Source of the DNA: Cervus elaphus
Taxonomy: Eukaryota; Chordata; Mammalia; Artiodactyla; Cervidae
Direction of reading: 5' to 3'
DNA length: 64,000 nt
NCBI RefSeq assembly: GCF_910594005.1
Contig: NC_057829.1
Location: 62,231,001 to 62,295,000 of the forward strand
Shown here: piece by piece, positions 54,520 through 63,828 of the stretch
How positions within the stretch are numbered: position 1 is the stretch's first letter
Layout of the letters: each line of letters opens with the position of its first letter
Program-made: the position numbers and the translations under genes
The notes under the pieces: model-generated
Told to the model about the DNA's origin: nothing
Databases searched by the model: none
Seen by the model: the letters and a program-made list of their open reading frames with translations, nothing else

Positions 54520-54785
54520 TTAAAGTGTGATAATAATATTGTGATTAGGTAGGAGACTGCCCTTATTTTTAGGAGATACATGGTGAAGTACTTAAGAATA
54601 AACTCTCACTTACTTTCTAATAATCTAGCCAATTATATCTCTATGTTTCTGTATCTATCAAGCAAATGTGACAAAATGCTAACAATCGGTGAAGCTAGGT
54701 GGATAGTACAGTTTATTGTACTAACCTTTCAAAGTTTCTGTATGTTTGAAAATTTTAAAATAAAAAGTTGAGGAAAAAGAAAGAA
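54520..54785 (+). repeat. LINE 3' end, probably L1M
   Basis: GATTAGGTAGGAGACTGCCC, TTAGGAGATACATGGTGAAG, AAATGCTAACAATCGGTGAA, TGTTTGAAAATTTTAAAATA and a terminal AAAAGTTGAGGAAAAAG. Matches an old LINE 3' UTR with a poly-A-like end. Confidence 0.65.
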
Positions 54786-54809
54786 TCCTAGAAGTAGTCT
54801 AGTGAAGTT

Positions 54810-54915
54810 CAATACTCAGTTTACAGAAAGAAGACCAGATGTGAAGTGTTTGCTTAAGGTCATACTGCCTGAGCCAGGACCCAGGTCTCCTGGCTAACTG
54901 TGTGTGTTAACCCTC
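54810..54915 (+). repeat. MIR SINE fragment
   Basis: TTTGCTTAAGGTCATACTGC, CAGGACCCAGGTCTCCTGGC in sense order. Confidence 0.6.
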
Positions 54916-55161
54916 AGGCAACTGTGAGCTGCAGAGGAATATTCCCAGCTTTCTCTCAGAGACCAAGGGGGGTTTATGGGTGTATAAAAGGGCATCCATG
55001 TTGGTGCTTCCTTTTTGTTTATTATGTAAATAGATAGGTCATCTGGTTGGAAGGTGTGATGTTGAAAAATGTGAAAGAGGTGCCAGAGCCAGACCTGCCA
55101 TCCTTTAAAAGTGGGCATACCAGTTTGGCACCATCTGTTTGTGGTTTTTAAGTGGTAGTGA

Positions 55162-55179
55162 TGGTGTGTGTGTGTGTAA
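55162..55179. repeat. Short (TG)n run
   Basis: GGTGTGTGTGTGTGTAAAC: about seven TG units. Confidence 0.85.
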
Positions 55180-55996
55180 ACTCTGGGATTTCAGAGGAGA
55201 GAGGGAAGACTAAAAGTTGGTGTCAGGGCCAGGAAAAGCAGCAAGGAGAAACTGGCTTCAGTCTGGAGCTCCCTGAAAGAAGGGACCCCAGGGTATTTCT
55301 GGGGATGAAACAAGGGCACATATTTAAAGAAAGGAAACGATTATCTGTGGTCTGTAGCATCCTTCTCTAGCTGATAGGTTTCATGGCAGTGAAAAGGACA
55401 GAGGGGAGAGGAAGGAATGTACATGCAAGCCTCGAGAGGGGGTCATAGAGAAGAAACATAAGAGGAAAAAGAGGAAAGCAAAAACAAAAACATAAGAGGC
55501 AGCCTGGGCCATGATGGGGGAGGGGTTGGGAAGAGGGGTGTTGAAACAGTAAAGACAGCCGCACCTGGGGGCCCGCGAAAGAGTCGAGGACCGTCAGCCT
55601 TGGCAAGCTGTAATGTCTTGCCCCAGAATGGTCCTACCTCTCTTTCCTCCGAGTCTGGAAGCCCCGGGAGGCCTCGGTAGTGAGCGCAGAGCTCCTGGCG
55701 CTCTTATTAGGGGGAAGGACAGGCAGGAGAGGCGGGGCCTCCGGGCCCGGCGGGAGCGGAGCCTCGGGCCGCAGGCGGGGCTCCTCTCCGGCGGGCGGGA
55801 GCCGGAGTCTGGGGGCCTCCGCTTTCCGCTCCCGATCTGCGGAGGCGCCTGGCCCCTCCTCCCCCCTCCCCGCCGCCCCCACGCCCGCCGCCGCTGTCAA
55901 AGATAACCCGGCCGTTGCCTGCAGGAGCAGCGGCAACTAGCGATCGGGCCCTGAAGAGCCTCGGGTGCGGCCTCGCCTCTCCGGCCCGGCGCCCTT

Positions 55997-56017
55997 ATCA
56001 GCACCGCGGACAGCACA
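55997..56017 (+). promoter_or_regulatory. RE1 (REST/NRSF) site 1
   Basis: ATCAGCACCGCGGACAGC plus three bases. It matches the two RE1 half motifs (TTCAGCACC and GGACAGCGCC with a 2-bp spacer) at 17 of 21 positions by my count: mismatches at the first base, the spacer and two 3' bases. It lies 222 bp upstream of the GOLGA7B start codon. Confidence 0.78.
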
Positions 56018-56087
56018 GTGATCTTCTCCAGGACCTAGGCGCCCGCCGGCCCACCCGCCCACAGGCGCTCGGGTCCGCGGCGTCCGC

Positions 56088-56108
56088 ATCAGCACCGCGG
56101 ACAGCGCC
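56088..56108 (+). promoter_or_regulatory. RE1 (REST/NRSF) site 2
   Basis: ATCAGCACCGCGGACAGCGCC-type site in two halves: ATCAGCACC and GGACAGCGCC at canonical spacing, matching the consensus at 19 of 21 positions. Its first 18 bases are identical to site 1, 91 bp upstream. It lies 131 bp upstream of the start codon. Confidence 0.85.
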
Positions 56109-56218
56109 CGGCCCCCGGTCTCGTCGCCGCCAGCCCACCTGCTCCCGGAGTCAGCAGCGCCAACACCCCTCCTCGACGGGCCCCGCAGCGGGCTCGGAGC
56201 GGTCAGCGCCCCCGGAAC

Positions 56219-56230
56219 ATGGCCACTGAG
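56219..56230 (+). CDS. GOLGA7B: GOLGA7B coding exon 1 (first four codons)
   Basis: ATG GCC ACT GAG encodes Met-Ala-Thr-Glu and is followed directly by a GTAGGG splice donor at 56,231. The start context is favourable (A at -3, G at +4) and no upstream ATG precedes it in the island. Choice of this start rests on the N-terminus of GOLGA7B, which begins MATE and continues VHNLQELRR; that continuation is exactly what exon 2 encodes. The exon ends in phase 0, matching exon 2. Such a short coding exon is invisible to ORF scans. The frame 55,915-56,229, which covers this site in another frame, is not the gene. Confidence 0.92.
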
Positions 56231-57889
56231 GTAGGGGGCGAGCACCGGCCCACAGTCAGTGCCTGACTGCTGTGGGAAGAGATCGCTTCTAGGGGCGGGA
56301 AAGGGTGGAATGGGGTTGGATGAGGGGGCTGGGGTAGGATGGGATGGGGTGGTTTCCCCGATCAGGTCCGGAGGGAGGGCGTAGGGGGAGGTGGAGTGGC
56401 AGGGTGGAAGAAAGGGGCTCCTCATTGGAGCTCATTTGACCCCTGGGGTGTCAATCTTCCTCAACTGAGTCCCGAAGCTGTCTGCACCACTTGTTGGCAC
56501 TAGTGCCAGGGTTGCTCCGGGGCTTCAGCTGGGGTTTCCCCTTCTCACGGACTGCAAGTCCTGAAACCACTTCCCTACAGGGTTGGAGATGAGCCTGAGC
56601 CTGTTTTAGGGGAGGGAAGGCGGCTGGCTGCTGTTGCTATGCGATGCAGCCATCTAGCTTCTGATCCCAAAAGTCTGGCAGAGAGATGACAGACCTACCT
56701 TCACATCCGCATTTCCTCCACGGGGGCGGGGCGTGGGGGACAGGAGGGGTTGAGGAATCCTCAGGTCAAAACCCCAAATAGTTGGTTTTACTGATCTGCC
56801 TGCACCAGTTCAATTTTGCATATGACCCTTTCTCGCTTCTTCACCCCCTTTGGGTTCCCTGAACCAGAAGACCACATTTCTCTTGTGTCTGGTGGGAGGA
56901 GCCGCCTTCTTCAGGGTGTGCCAATAGGTGTGTTACCTTCAAGGGACTTGAAAGCTGAACCAAGGGCCTATTAACTGGGGGCAGGATCTGTGTCAAGTGC
57001 TTAAGAGATTAGGAATTACCTTCTCTACCCCCTCATTTCACAAGGGAAATGGGGCTCTTTATATTCCCACTTTATAAGTGGTAGAGCTAATACTTGAAGA
57101 AGAGGATCTATTTAATAGTCATAGCATGTCAGCACCAGAGCTGGAAGTTTCTTCTTTGAATTTGGGAGTGGAACCCAGGACACCAGATTTCCCCTGTTCT
57201 GATGTTGACTTTTTGGGTGGTGTTTCCTCATTTCCAGCCCAGCTGGAACACAAGCCCGGGGGACAGCAACGGCTTTTGAATGATGTGAGGCAGTGCCTCT
57301 GGGCATCCTGCTGATCAGTGTGACATCAATGCCAAGTGTTGCTGTTGTTATTCTTCCATTGTTGCCACCACGGAATGAGGTGCAGTTGCTTGACATCACT
57401 CAGCTTTCTGACAAGGTGCAGGGTTAAGTAGGAGAGCTCGTCACCCAGGACCCAGTGAGGGGCAAGCCCTGAGCAGACTCATGAAGCTTGTTTCTAGAGT
57501 GGAGGTGCAGAGTGCTCAGAGAGTGCCAAAGATCATGGGGTGGGGTAGAGAACAAAGGAGAGATGGCCAAGGAGCTGGTCACCTTCCAGACAAGGCTGCC
57601 AGACTGCAGTGGAGAGGCTGCTGCTGTTGGGCAGGAAGCGGAGAGTTCAGCCACTCAGGCACAGTTGGGCCAGCAGTGTGGGCAGAGAAGGTGTCCACAT
57701 CTGTGATGAGATCTGACAGATTCCAAGAGGCCCATTTGTCCCAGCAAATCTCCCTCTCCATTCTGCTATGGTTCACAGATTCCAACCGGCAGGCTTGCAT
57801 CCCTCGGTGGAGGCAGTATTTCCAGGTGGCTGCTGTTAGCCTGGGAGAGGCTGTGCTCATAACGCTTCTGTGAACATAGCATTTTCTTG

Positions 57890-58160
57890 TGTACAAAGTG
57901 CTATCACATGCATGATCTCCTTTGAGCTTTAGAGCAACGCTGTGAAGTGGGCGAGGGTGGTGTCATTATCCCCAATTAACAGATGAGACAGTTGAGGCTC
58001 AGAAGCTTGCCTAATCCCTGTGAAGGAGCCAAGGAAAGCATCATTATCCCATTTTACAGATGATGCAACTGGAGTGCTGAGACTTATCCAAGAAAATGTG
58101 GCTTAAAAAGTGGTAGAGCCAGGAGAAGAACTTGAGCCTTCTGCCTCCATGGCCAGTGAT
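57890..58160 (+). repeat. Two adjacent MIR SINE fragments
   Basis: First: TGTCATTATCCCCAATTAAC, AGATGAGACAGTTGAGGCTC. Second: CATCATTATCCCATTTTACA, GATGATGCAACTGGAGTGCT and GTGGTAGAGCCAGGAGAAGA. The duplicated core order indicates two copies. Confidence 0.85.
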
Positions 58161-58638
58161 TTGTTTGTTGCATCCGGTGTTTTCAATTAGTCAGCTGTGT
58201 TGCCCAGTAGATAGAAGAGGAATAGGGGTCTTTTGATGGTGAAGGATGCAAAGGAGTTCAGGAAGGGCTGGAGTGTGGGGACTCAGGTATCCTGAATGGC
58301 CTGGCTGGTTCAGCTTGAGGGCAGAGGGATGGAGGAATGCCCAGAGGGGAGAGGGGCTGAGGACAAACATTGCCCATCTCCCATTTGGGCCTTGGGTAGA
58401 CTCTGATGACGGCTCTGAGGGAGGAAGCCTTAGTTCTGCCAAGGCACAGGACGTTCACATTATCTGGGCTACAGAGTGAGTCATTTTCCCTAGGCTGTTT
58501 TTACTGTTAGGACTGAGTTAAGATTACCAGGAAAAACCTGTTGGGAGAAAGAAAACCTCATGCCAAGCTCCTAGGGCCATTCCCTTAGGATTCTGGATGG
58601 GAAGTCCTCAGCTCCAGTGGAAGATGTTTTGAGAAGAG

Positions 58639-58725
58639 AAGGGGGAGAAAGGGAGGGAGGGAGGGAGGAGGAGGCAGGGAGAGAGGGATGGAGAGGAAAG
58701 GAGAAACAGAGGGAGAGAACTGAGA
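58639..58725. repeat. GGGA-rich tract, G-quadruplex-prone
   Basis: The + strand, which is also the transcript strand, carries GGGGGAGAAAGGGAGGGAGG followed by further GGGA repeats from 58,641 to about 58,666, then GGAGGAGGCAGGGAGAGAGG. Four or more G3 runs with 1-4-nt loops fit the canonical quadruplex pattern. Confidence 0.8.
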
Positions 58726-59068
58726 AAGATTGGATATCCTTGGATCCCTGGATGGAAGGCAAGGAGACCGAGTCTTTTCTACTCCCTAATTTCTGTTTAG
58801 GAGTGAACATTAGGGGAGGGGTGTGTGTGAGAACTCCAGAGGAGGGATAAAGCCTTCTGAGCTGTACACTGACCTCATTTAGAAAACTGTAATGAGCCCA
58901 TTTCCTTCGTGGCAAACCTCTGTGAATGTGTGTCATGGGAGCAGGGTCTGCCCTGGAAACCAGTCCAGATGGCCAAGGACAAGTGGGAAATGCCTGGCTG
59001 GGAGGAACTTCTCCAAGTGGTGGAATTTGGCCCCTAAGAGATTTAAAAATGCACCCCACGTAGCATTA

Positions 59069-59286
59069 GGGTCTTCCCTAGAGGCTCAGTGGTAAAGAAT
59101 CCACATGCCAATGCAGGAGATGTGGGTTTGATCCCTGGGTTGGGAAGACCCCCTGAAGAAAGAAATGGCAACACACTCCAGTATTCTTGCTTGGGAAATC
59201 CCCATGAACAGAGGAGTCTGGTGGGCTACAGTCCATGGGGTTGCTAAGAGTCGGACACAACTTAGAGACTAACCAATAACAACAAA
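59069..59286 (+). mobile_element. Bov-tA SINE in intron 1 with target duplication
   Basis: GGTCTTCCCTAGAGGCTCAG, GGTTTGATCCCTGGGTTGGG, CAACACACTCCAGTATTCTT, GTCGGACACAACTTAGAGAC and an AACAACAAA tail. Flanked by GTAGCATTA (59,060-59,068 and 59,287-59,295). Same sense as the gene. Confidence 0.95.
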
Positions 59287-60324
59287 GTAGCATTATCCAA
59301 GAAGGGCATTGGAAGTTTGATCTCTGAGGTATGGAATTAACAAGCAGCAGACAATGGGCTGGGGCTCTGGTGCAGTCTGAGAAGGAAGGAGGCCCTGTGC
59401 CCAGGTTTCCATCCTGAGGCCCAACCTGCTGCCTGTGATTCACCATCCTCACTCCTCCTCCACACCCCAGCCAGGGAGCGTGGTGTTGGCTCATCATCTG
59501 AGTCTTCTGATTCTTGAGTTGAGTCTCAAATGTGTCCTTGGGAATTAGCTGGTTTTTAATGAGGCTGGAGACACGGGCCAGATGGGGCCTCCGCCTGGGA
59601 GTGTTCACCGGCACTGCGGTATTTGCTGCTTTGCTCCTTGGAGTCCTCCACAGCGACTCCGTCAGTGTACAGACCCTACATGTGAGACCGGGGGTGCCTA
59701 CTCTCCTGGCAGCCTTCTCTTCCTGCCACACTATAGTTCAAAAGTTGGTGCCCGCAGATCTTACTGCTGATTTTCTTTCTTCTTCGTGCAATGCCTCTTG
59801 GTCCTGTCTTTACTCAGGTGCCAGCAGCTGGGGGATGGTGATGAGAAAGAGGGGAGAGTTCAGGAAGGGGAGAGGCACATGAGAAGCCTGCATTTCTGTG
59901 TCATTTAGGAAACCCCAGGAGTGCCGCCCAAGGGTGGAGAGCATCGTGGATCTATGGATCTTGACTGAAAACTCCTGTCAGCTTTCTGAAAGTTAAATAG
60001 CTGGCAAGTGGCTTGGGCTCTGGCTCTAGCTCTGGTCCAAGGGGCTCCACCCTGGGATTTTAGTTCAGAGGTCCTAAGATGACAGCTTTAGTAATGAATC
60101 TAGTTTACAGATGTGCCTTATTTGGTCTGCTCAGTGCTTATAAGTTAAAAACAATTCATTGGAAACATTGAAAAATCTGGATATCTGATATTAAGGAAAT
60201 CTGAATTTATGGCTTCTCTTAAAAAATGAGAATTATGGCAACCTGGGCACATATTCTCACATGGCAATGATCAGCTGCTTTCTTGAGATAGCACATGAGT
60301 TCTCTAATTGGTCACAGTCCCCAG

Positions 60325-60560
60325 TACTTTGGCTACCCAATGCCAAGAGCTGACTCATTAGAAAACCCTGATGCTGGGAAAGATCGAAAGCAGGAGGAGA
60401 AGGGGATGACAGAGGACGAGATGGTTGGATGGCATCACTGACTCAGTGGACATGAGTTTGAGCAAGCTCCAAGAGATGGTGAGGGACAGGGAAGCCTGGC
60501 GTGCTGCAGTCCATGGGGTTGCAAAGAGTCAGACACGACTGAGCCACTGAGCAACAACTA
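60325..60560 (+). mobile_element. BovB LINE 3' fragment in intron 1
   Basis: AGAGCTGACTCATTAGAAAA, CCCTGATGCTGGGAAAGATC, GATGGTTGGATGGCATCACT, GGACATGAGTTTGAGCAAGC, GAGTCAGACACGACTGAGCC and a GCAACAACTA tail. A well-preserved short tail. Confidence 0.94.
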
Positions 60561-60604
60561 CCTGCCTTACTTACATGCTTAGTCTCTGAGAACATTTGCT
60601 TTCA

Positions 60605-60790
60605 TAATCCCTGATAAGGCCTTTAGAATGTCAGAGCTGGCAAGGGCTTTAGTGATTATGTAGTTCCAATCTCTCAGTTTCAAGTTGAAGAAACAGAAGC
60701 CCAGAGAAGGGAAGACTTTCCCAGAATCATGTGGCCAGGATGGGCAGGCCAGTTTCCTGCTCCTTGGCCAGTGGGTTGTCTACCCACCAG
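60605..60790 (+). repeat. MIR/L2-like ancient repeat
   Basis: TTAGAATGTCAGAGCTGGCA, TCAAGTTGAAGAAACAGAAG, CCCAGAGAAGGGAAGACTTT follow MIR3/MIR core order with divergence. Confidence 0.55.
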
Positions 60791-61159
60791 GGCTTTATGG
60801 CACTTCACAACCAAGCTACCATGAATGGAGAGACAGGAGACTCTGCCTTACCGTAGATTCTACTCTTCACTAACTGCAGCTAATTTTATGATATGTGCGC
60901 TCTAAGTAGATCTGGGAAACTAGGGCTCTGGCATATAAAGTGTGTCTGATACCATCTTCTACTAACTCCTCAAGACCCCACAAGCACTCTCCAGGTAGGG
61001 AAGAAGATCCTTAGTCACCCAGAGCCAGGATAGTGTTCTGAGGCTCAGGATATTGTTGGGTTTGGAAACGGTATTGACCCTTCCTGCTCTGGTTACTTGA
61101 GAACATGGGGATAAATGCCAAAAAGAAATGGGACTCTATTATGCCAGGTAGTGCCGTAA

Positions 61160-61470
61160 AATCTTAAATGCTGTAATAAAATAGAGGTTTGCTTCTTGCT
61201 CAGGCCTGTGTTCCCGACCAGTTGGTGGCTCTCCTCCAAGCAGTGATTCAGGGACCGAGGTTCTCTTCAGCTTGTGGTTCCACTATCTTCAACAAATGGC
61301 TCCCTTGGTTTCTGTGGACAGGGAAAGATCACAGAGGGGTGGTGGTCTTTATGAGCCAAGCCTATACCTGACGTTCGTCATTCCCACTCACATTCTATTC
61401 AGTCATATGGCCACACTTAACTGAAAAGGAGGCTGGGAACTAATCTAAGAGAAAGGAGTGTGTAGAGTTG
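61160..61470 (-). repeat. Old interspersed repeat, family unassigned
   Basis: CTGTAATAAAATAGAGGTTT, CAAGCAGTGATTCAGGGACC, CACTATCTTCAACAAATGGC, CACATTCTATTCAGTCATAT, GGAGGCTGGGAACTAATCTA. Same class as 12,940-13,330 and 24,070-24,645. Confidence 0.5.
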
Positions 61471-61619
61471 ACAGCTCACCAGTCACTAGAGACATACACA
61501 CCTTCATGGTAGCACATGGTGCATTTGGGCATAGACAAAGGGGGATATTGGAAGGGAAGAGGCTGAGCCCATTTCAGAATGACTGAAGCACTGTTCTTTC
61601 CCCTTCTTTCTATTCTCAC

Positions 61620-61775
61620 CATCATTGTTCTTAAATTAGACCCACTTTAGTTTTCCCCTGAGCTACTACAATGATAGTCATACCTCCAACTGGCCCCCTA
61701 CCCCAGTCATGCCCGCTTCAGTGCACCACTCACAAAGCTGCCAGAATGACCCTTCTGGGGCCAGGGGCCTCCATC
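61620..61775 (+). repeat. L2 LINE fragment
   Basis: GCTACTACAATGATAGTCAT, ACCTCCAACTGGCCCCCTAC, CTCACAAAGCTGCCAGAATG resemble an internal L2 3' region. Confidence 0.6.
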
Positions 61776-62239
61776 TTCAAGGTTGACAGGCTCATGTAGT
61801 TGGTTTAGAAGGGTGGAGGAAGGCCACAGGCCCTCCTTTTCTTTTGAAAACACAACCATGTTAAACCTTAACTAAACAGAGCAAATGCACTGATGAACTT
61901 ATTTATGTTACCAAAGCATTCTTTGTTTTTCAAAGTTATCATAGGATCCTGCTAAAAGTCAAGGGAGTCTCAATTAAAACCTCGATTAGGGGAATCAAGG
62001 ACTATTAAGCCTATAGGAGCACTTGTACATTATTTCATCTGATCACAATACTTTGGGATCACACTCTTAAATAGAGCAAAATTCACTTGGATTTAGGAAA
62101 ATCTCATTTGCAGTCTCTGTTTTTGCACCATCCCAGGCCCTGGATCTGCTCCTACTACCAAGCTGACAACCTTTTTCTCATTACTTATTCTTCCCCAATT
62201 CTTAAGCAAGTGTAAGTACCTTCTATCAGAAATCATCCC

Positions 62240-62680
62240 CTCCAGTAGAAACTTGTCAAGCCCTTTGTGATCTACCCCTTGCCTCCTCTCTATACTCTCT
62301 TCATCTACTGCTTTTATCTGATCTGCAAACCAGTCCATTCTTGCTGAAATCTGCCTGCAGTCATTGCAGCAGAACTTGTTCTCCATTGTCTCTCTCACTT
62401 TGCACAGGCTTCTCCCTCTGGGTTGCCTTTTCTTCCCTCCCCCACCCCCCTGCCCACCCACTACTACTGGTAGCTCCTTTCTGACTCCACACAGACCTCA
62501 GGAAGCCTTTTCTTAGCAAGCATTTCTGGGTAAGATGCTACTTCCCTGTAGCATTTATCACAGTCTGATTCATTATATATTTACTTGTCTTCCTCCCTGG
62601 AGCTCACGACTGTCTTTTGCTCAACATCCCCAGAGCCTGGCAATAGAAGGGACTCAATAAATGAAAGCCAAGTGACGGAA
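62240..62680 (+). repeat. L2 LINE 3' region
   Basis: GTAGCATTTATCACAGTCTG, ATTATATATTTACTTGTCTT, CTCCCTGGAGCTCACGACTG, GGGACTCAATAAATGAAAGC form a sense L2 3' end. The antisense frame 62,093-62,461 runs through this element and is not a gene. Confidence 0.72.
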
Positions 62681-63298
62681 TGGATTCACCTTAATTACAC
62701 AGGATGAACTGGCTGTGTTCATTCTGCCTTTGGGGCTTGGGCTCCACGTAGTTCTAATGTCTGACATATTTCACCCAGTGGGTTGCTTGTCTCAAATGTG
62801 GGTGATGGAGGCTAGAAGTGCAAAAAAGAGGCTCTGTTCTTCTGTGGAACTGAGCCCACTCCCCCCAGACTCTACAGTCCGTGTCAATGCCAAGTCCTCA
62901 GGTATGGACAAGGGACCAAAGTCACTCTACTCCTTCCTCCCTGGGCAAGAGATTTCTTCAGTTTCTGGCCTTGGCCCACTTTATCCAAGATTTCTCTGGG
63001 GGAATTTTGGTGTCTGTGGGCCCCCTTCATTCCTGTGATAAGTGCTGGACATGGAAATGATCTGTGGTGTCTCTGACCTGGGTCGTAACTTGGCCTGAAC
63101 CCCAGTCTCCCTCTGAGTTCATGGGTACATCCTGTCTTCCTCTGCCCCATGTGCTCCCCTTCCCCAGTAAAGTGCTGTCAGCCCCACTTGAGGCATCAGC
63201 CTTATTCAGTGCTGGGGTCTTCAAGCCAAGGCCTGACAAGTTGTGAATGGTTGAAACTTGCTGAATGAATGAAAGAGTGAAAGGCCCTACCATGGGCA

Positions 63299-63336
<38 letters not shown>
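63299..63336. repeat. (TG)n microsatellite
   Basis: An almost perfect TG run (one GC interruption near its start) followed by a GA-rich patch AGAGAGAGACCGAGAGAGAA. Likely polymorphic; lies in intron 1 about 370 bp before coding exon 2. Confidence 0.95.
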
Positions 63337-63338
<2 letters not shown>

Positions 63339-63702
63339 AAAGAGAGAGACCGAGAGAGAAGAGGATCTGGGCGAGCCACCAGGAAATGTTTTCCTTTCAT
63401 TATAATTTGTTCCTGGCTCTGTTGGTGGTTCCAGAACCTCTCGTTTTGGCTCAATTTTGGCCCTGCTTCAGGCTTTTTCAGGATGTTTCTGGAATAGCTG
63501 GAGGCATCCTCTGGGGTAATCTTGATAGGCCTGCTTCCTATGGCCTTCTTTGAACACTTGTAGGGTGGACAACTTGTCCTGGTTTCCTGAAAACTTTACT
63601 GATTTTAGCTATGAAAGGCCCACATCCTAATAAACCACTCAGCCTTGGACAAACCTAGAAGGAAGATCACCTTGAGCTCATGTCTCCTGATCAATTCCCA
63701 AG

Positions 63703-63828
63703 GTCCACAATCTGCAGGAGCTCCGTCGAAGTGCCTCGCTGGCCACCAAGGTCTTTATCCAGAGAGACTACAGCGATGGGACCATCTGCCAGTTCCAGAC
63801 CAAGTTTCCCCCAGAGCTGGACAGTCGG
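63703..63828 (+). CDS. GOLGA7B: GOLGA7B coding exon 2 (residues 5-46), gene continues past window
   Basis: Forty-two codons beginning VHNLQELRRSASLATK and ending with FQTKFPPELDSR, followed by a GTAAGG donor at 63,829. The block KVFIQRDYSDGTICQFQTKF is the hallmark start of the GOLGA7/Erf4 domain; paralogue GOLGA7 has a closely similar sequence but a different short N-terminus, which identifies this gene as GOLGA7B. The family acts as the accessory subunit of DHHC palmitoyltransferases (GOLGA7 with ZDHHC9, GOLGA7B with ZDHHC5), itself S-acylated and membrane-associated at Golgi or plasma membrane (established knowledge). The exon is phase 0 at both ends and intact. The family protein is roughly 140-170 residues, so most of the domain is encoded beyond the window. 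Confidence 0.96.

Larger units (their letters stand above)
55560..56430 (+). promoter_or_regulatory. GOLGA7B: CpG-island promoter region of GOLGA7B
   Basis: The only strong CpG island in the window, densest at about 55,660-56,240, spanning the first coding exon. It contains several GGGGCGGG/GGCGGGGC-type Sp1 boxes (for example near 55,733 and 55,776) and no convincing TATA box, so dispersed CpG-type initiation is likely. No ATG occurs on the + strand between about 55,631 and the start codon at 56,219, so a 5' UTR of up to several hundred bases would have no upstream ATG. The exact transcription start is not visible. The open frames on both strands across the island are GC-rich shadows. Confidence 0.85.
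56231..63702 (+). other. GOLGA7B: GOLGA7B intron 1
   Basis: A 7,472-bp phase-0 intron bounded by GTAGGG at the 5' end and a pyrimidine-rich stretch ending CCCAAG at 63,702. It contains ordinary repeats, a G-rich tract and a (TG)n microsatellite, listed separately. Stretches 56,431-57,880, 58,180-58,600, 59,290-60,320 and 62,690-63,290 show no other supported feature beyond weak MIR-like pieces (for example near 57,040). The 217-aa antisense frame 59,078-59,731 is partly Bov-tA and is not a gene. Confidence 0.88.

Noticed and set aside
55613..56425. Several 86-162-aa frames across the CpG island on both strands
   Set aside because: GC-rich DNA has few stop codons; none matches the start or frame of GOLGA7B, whose real coding part here is only four codons.
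59078..59731. 217-aa antisense frame, the longest in the window
   Set aside because: Its C-terminal third is antisense Bov-tA (residues such as CPTLSNPMDCSPPDSSVHG are standard Bov-tA translation); the rest is unrecognised intron sequence of GOLGA7B.
63300..63497. Frame starting with alternating Cys-Val residues
   Set aside because: Translation of the TG microsatellite.
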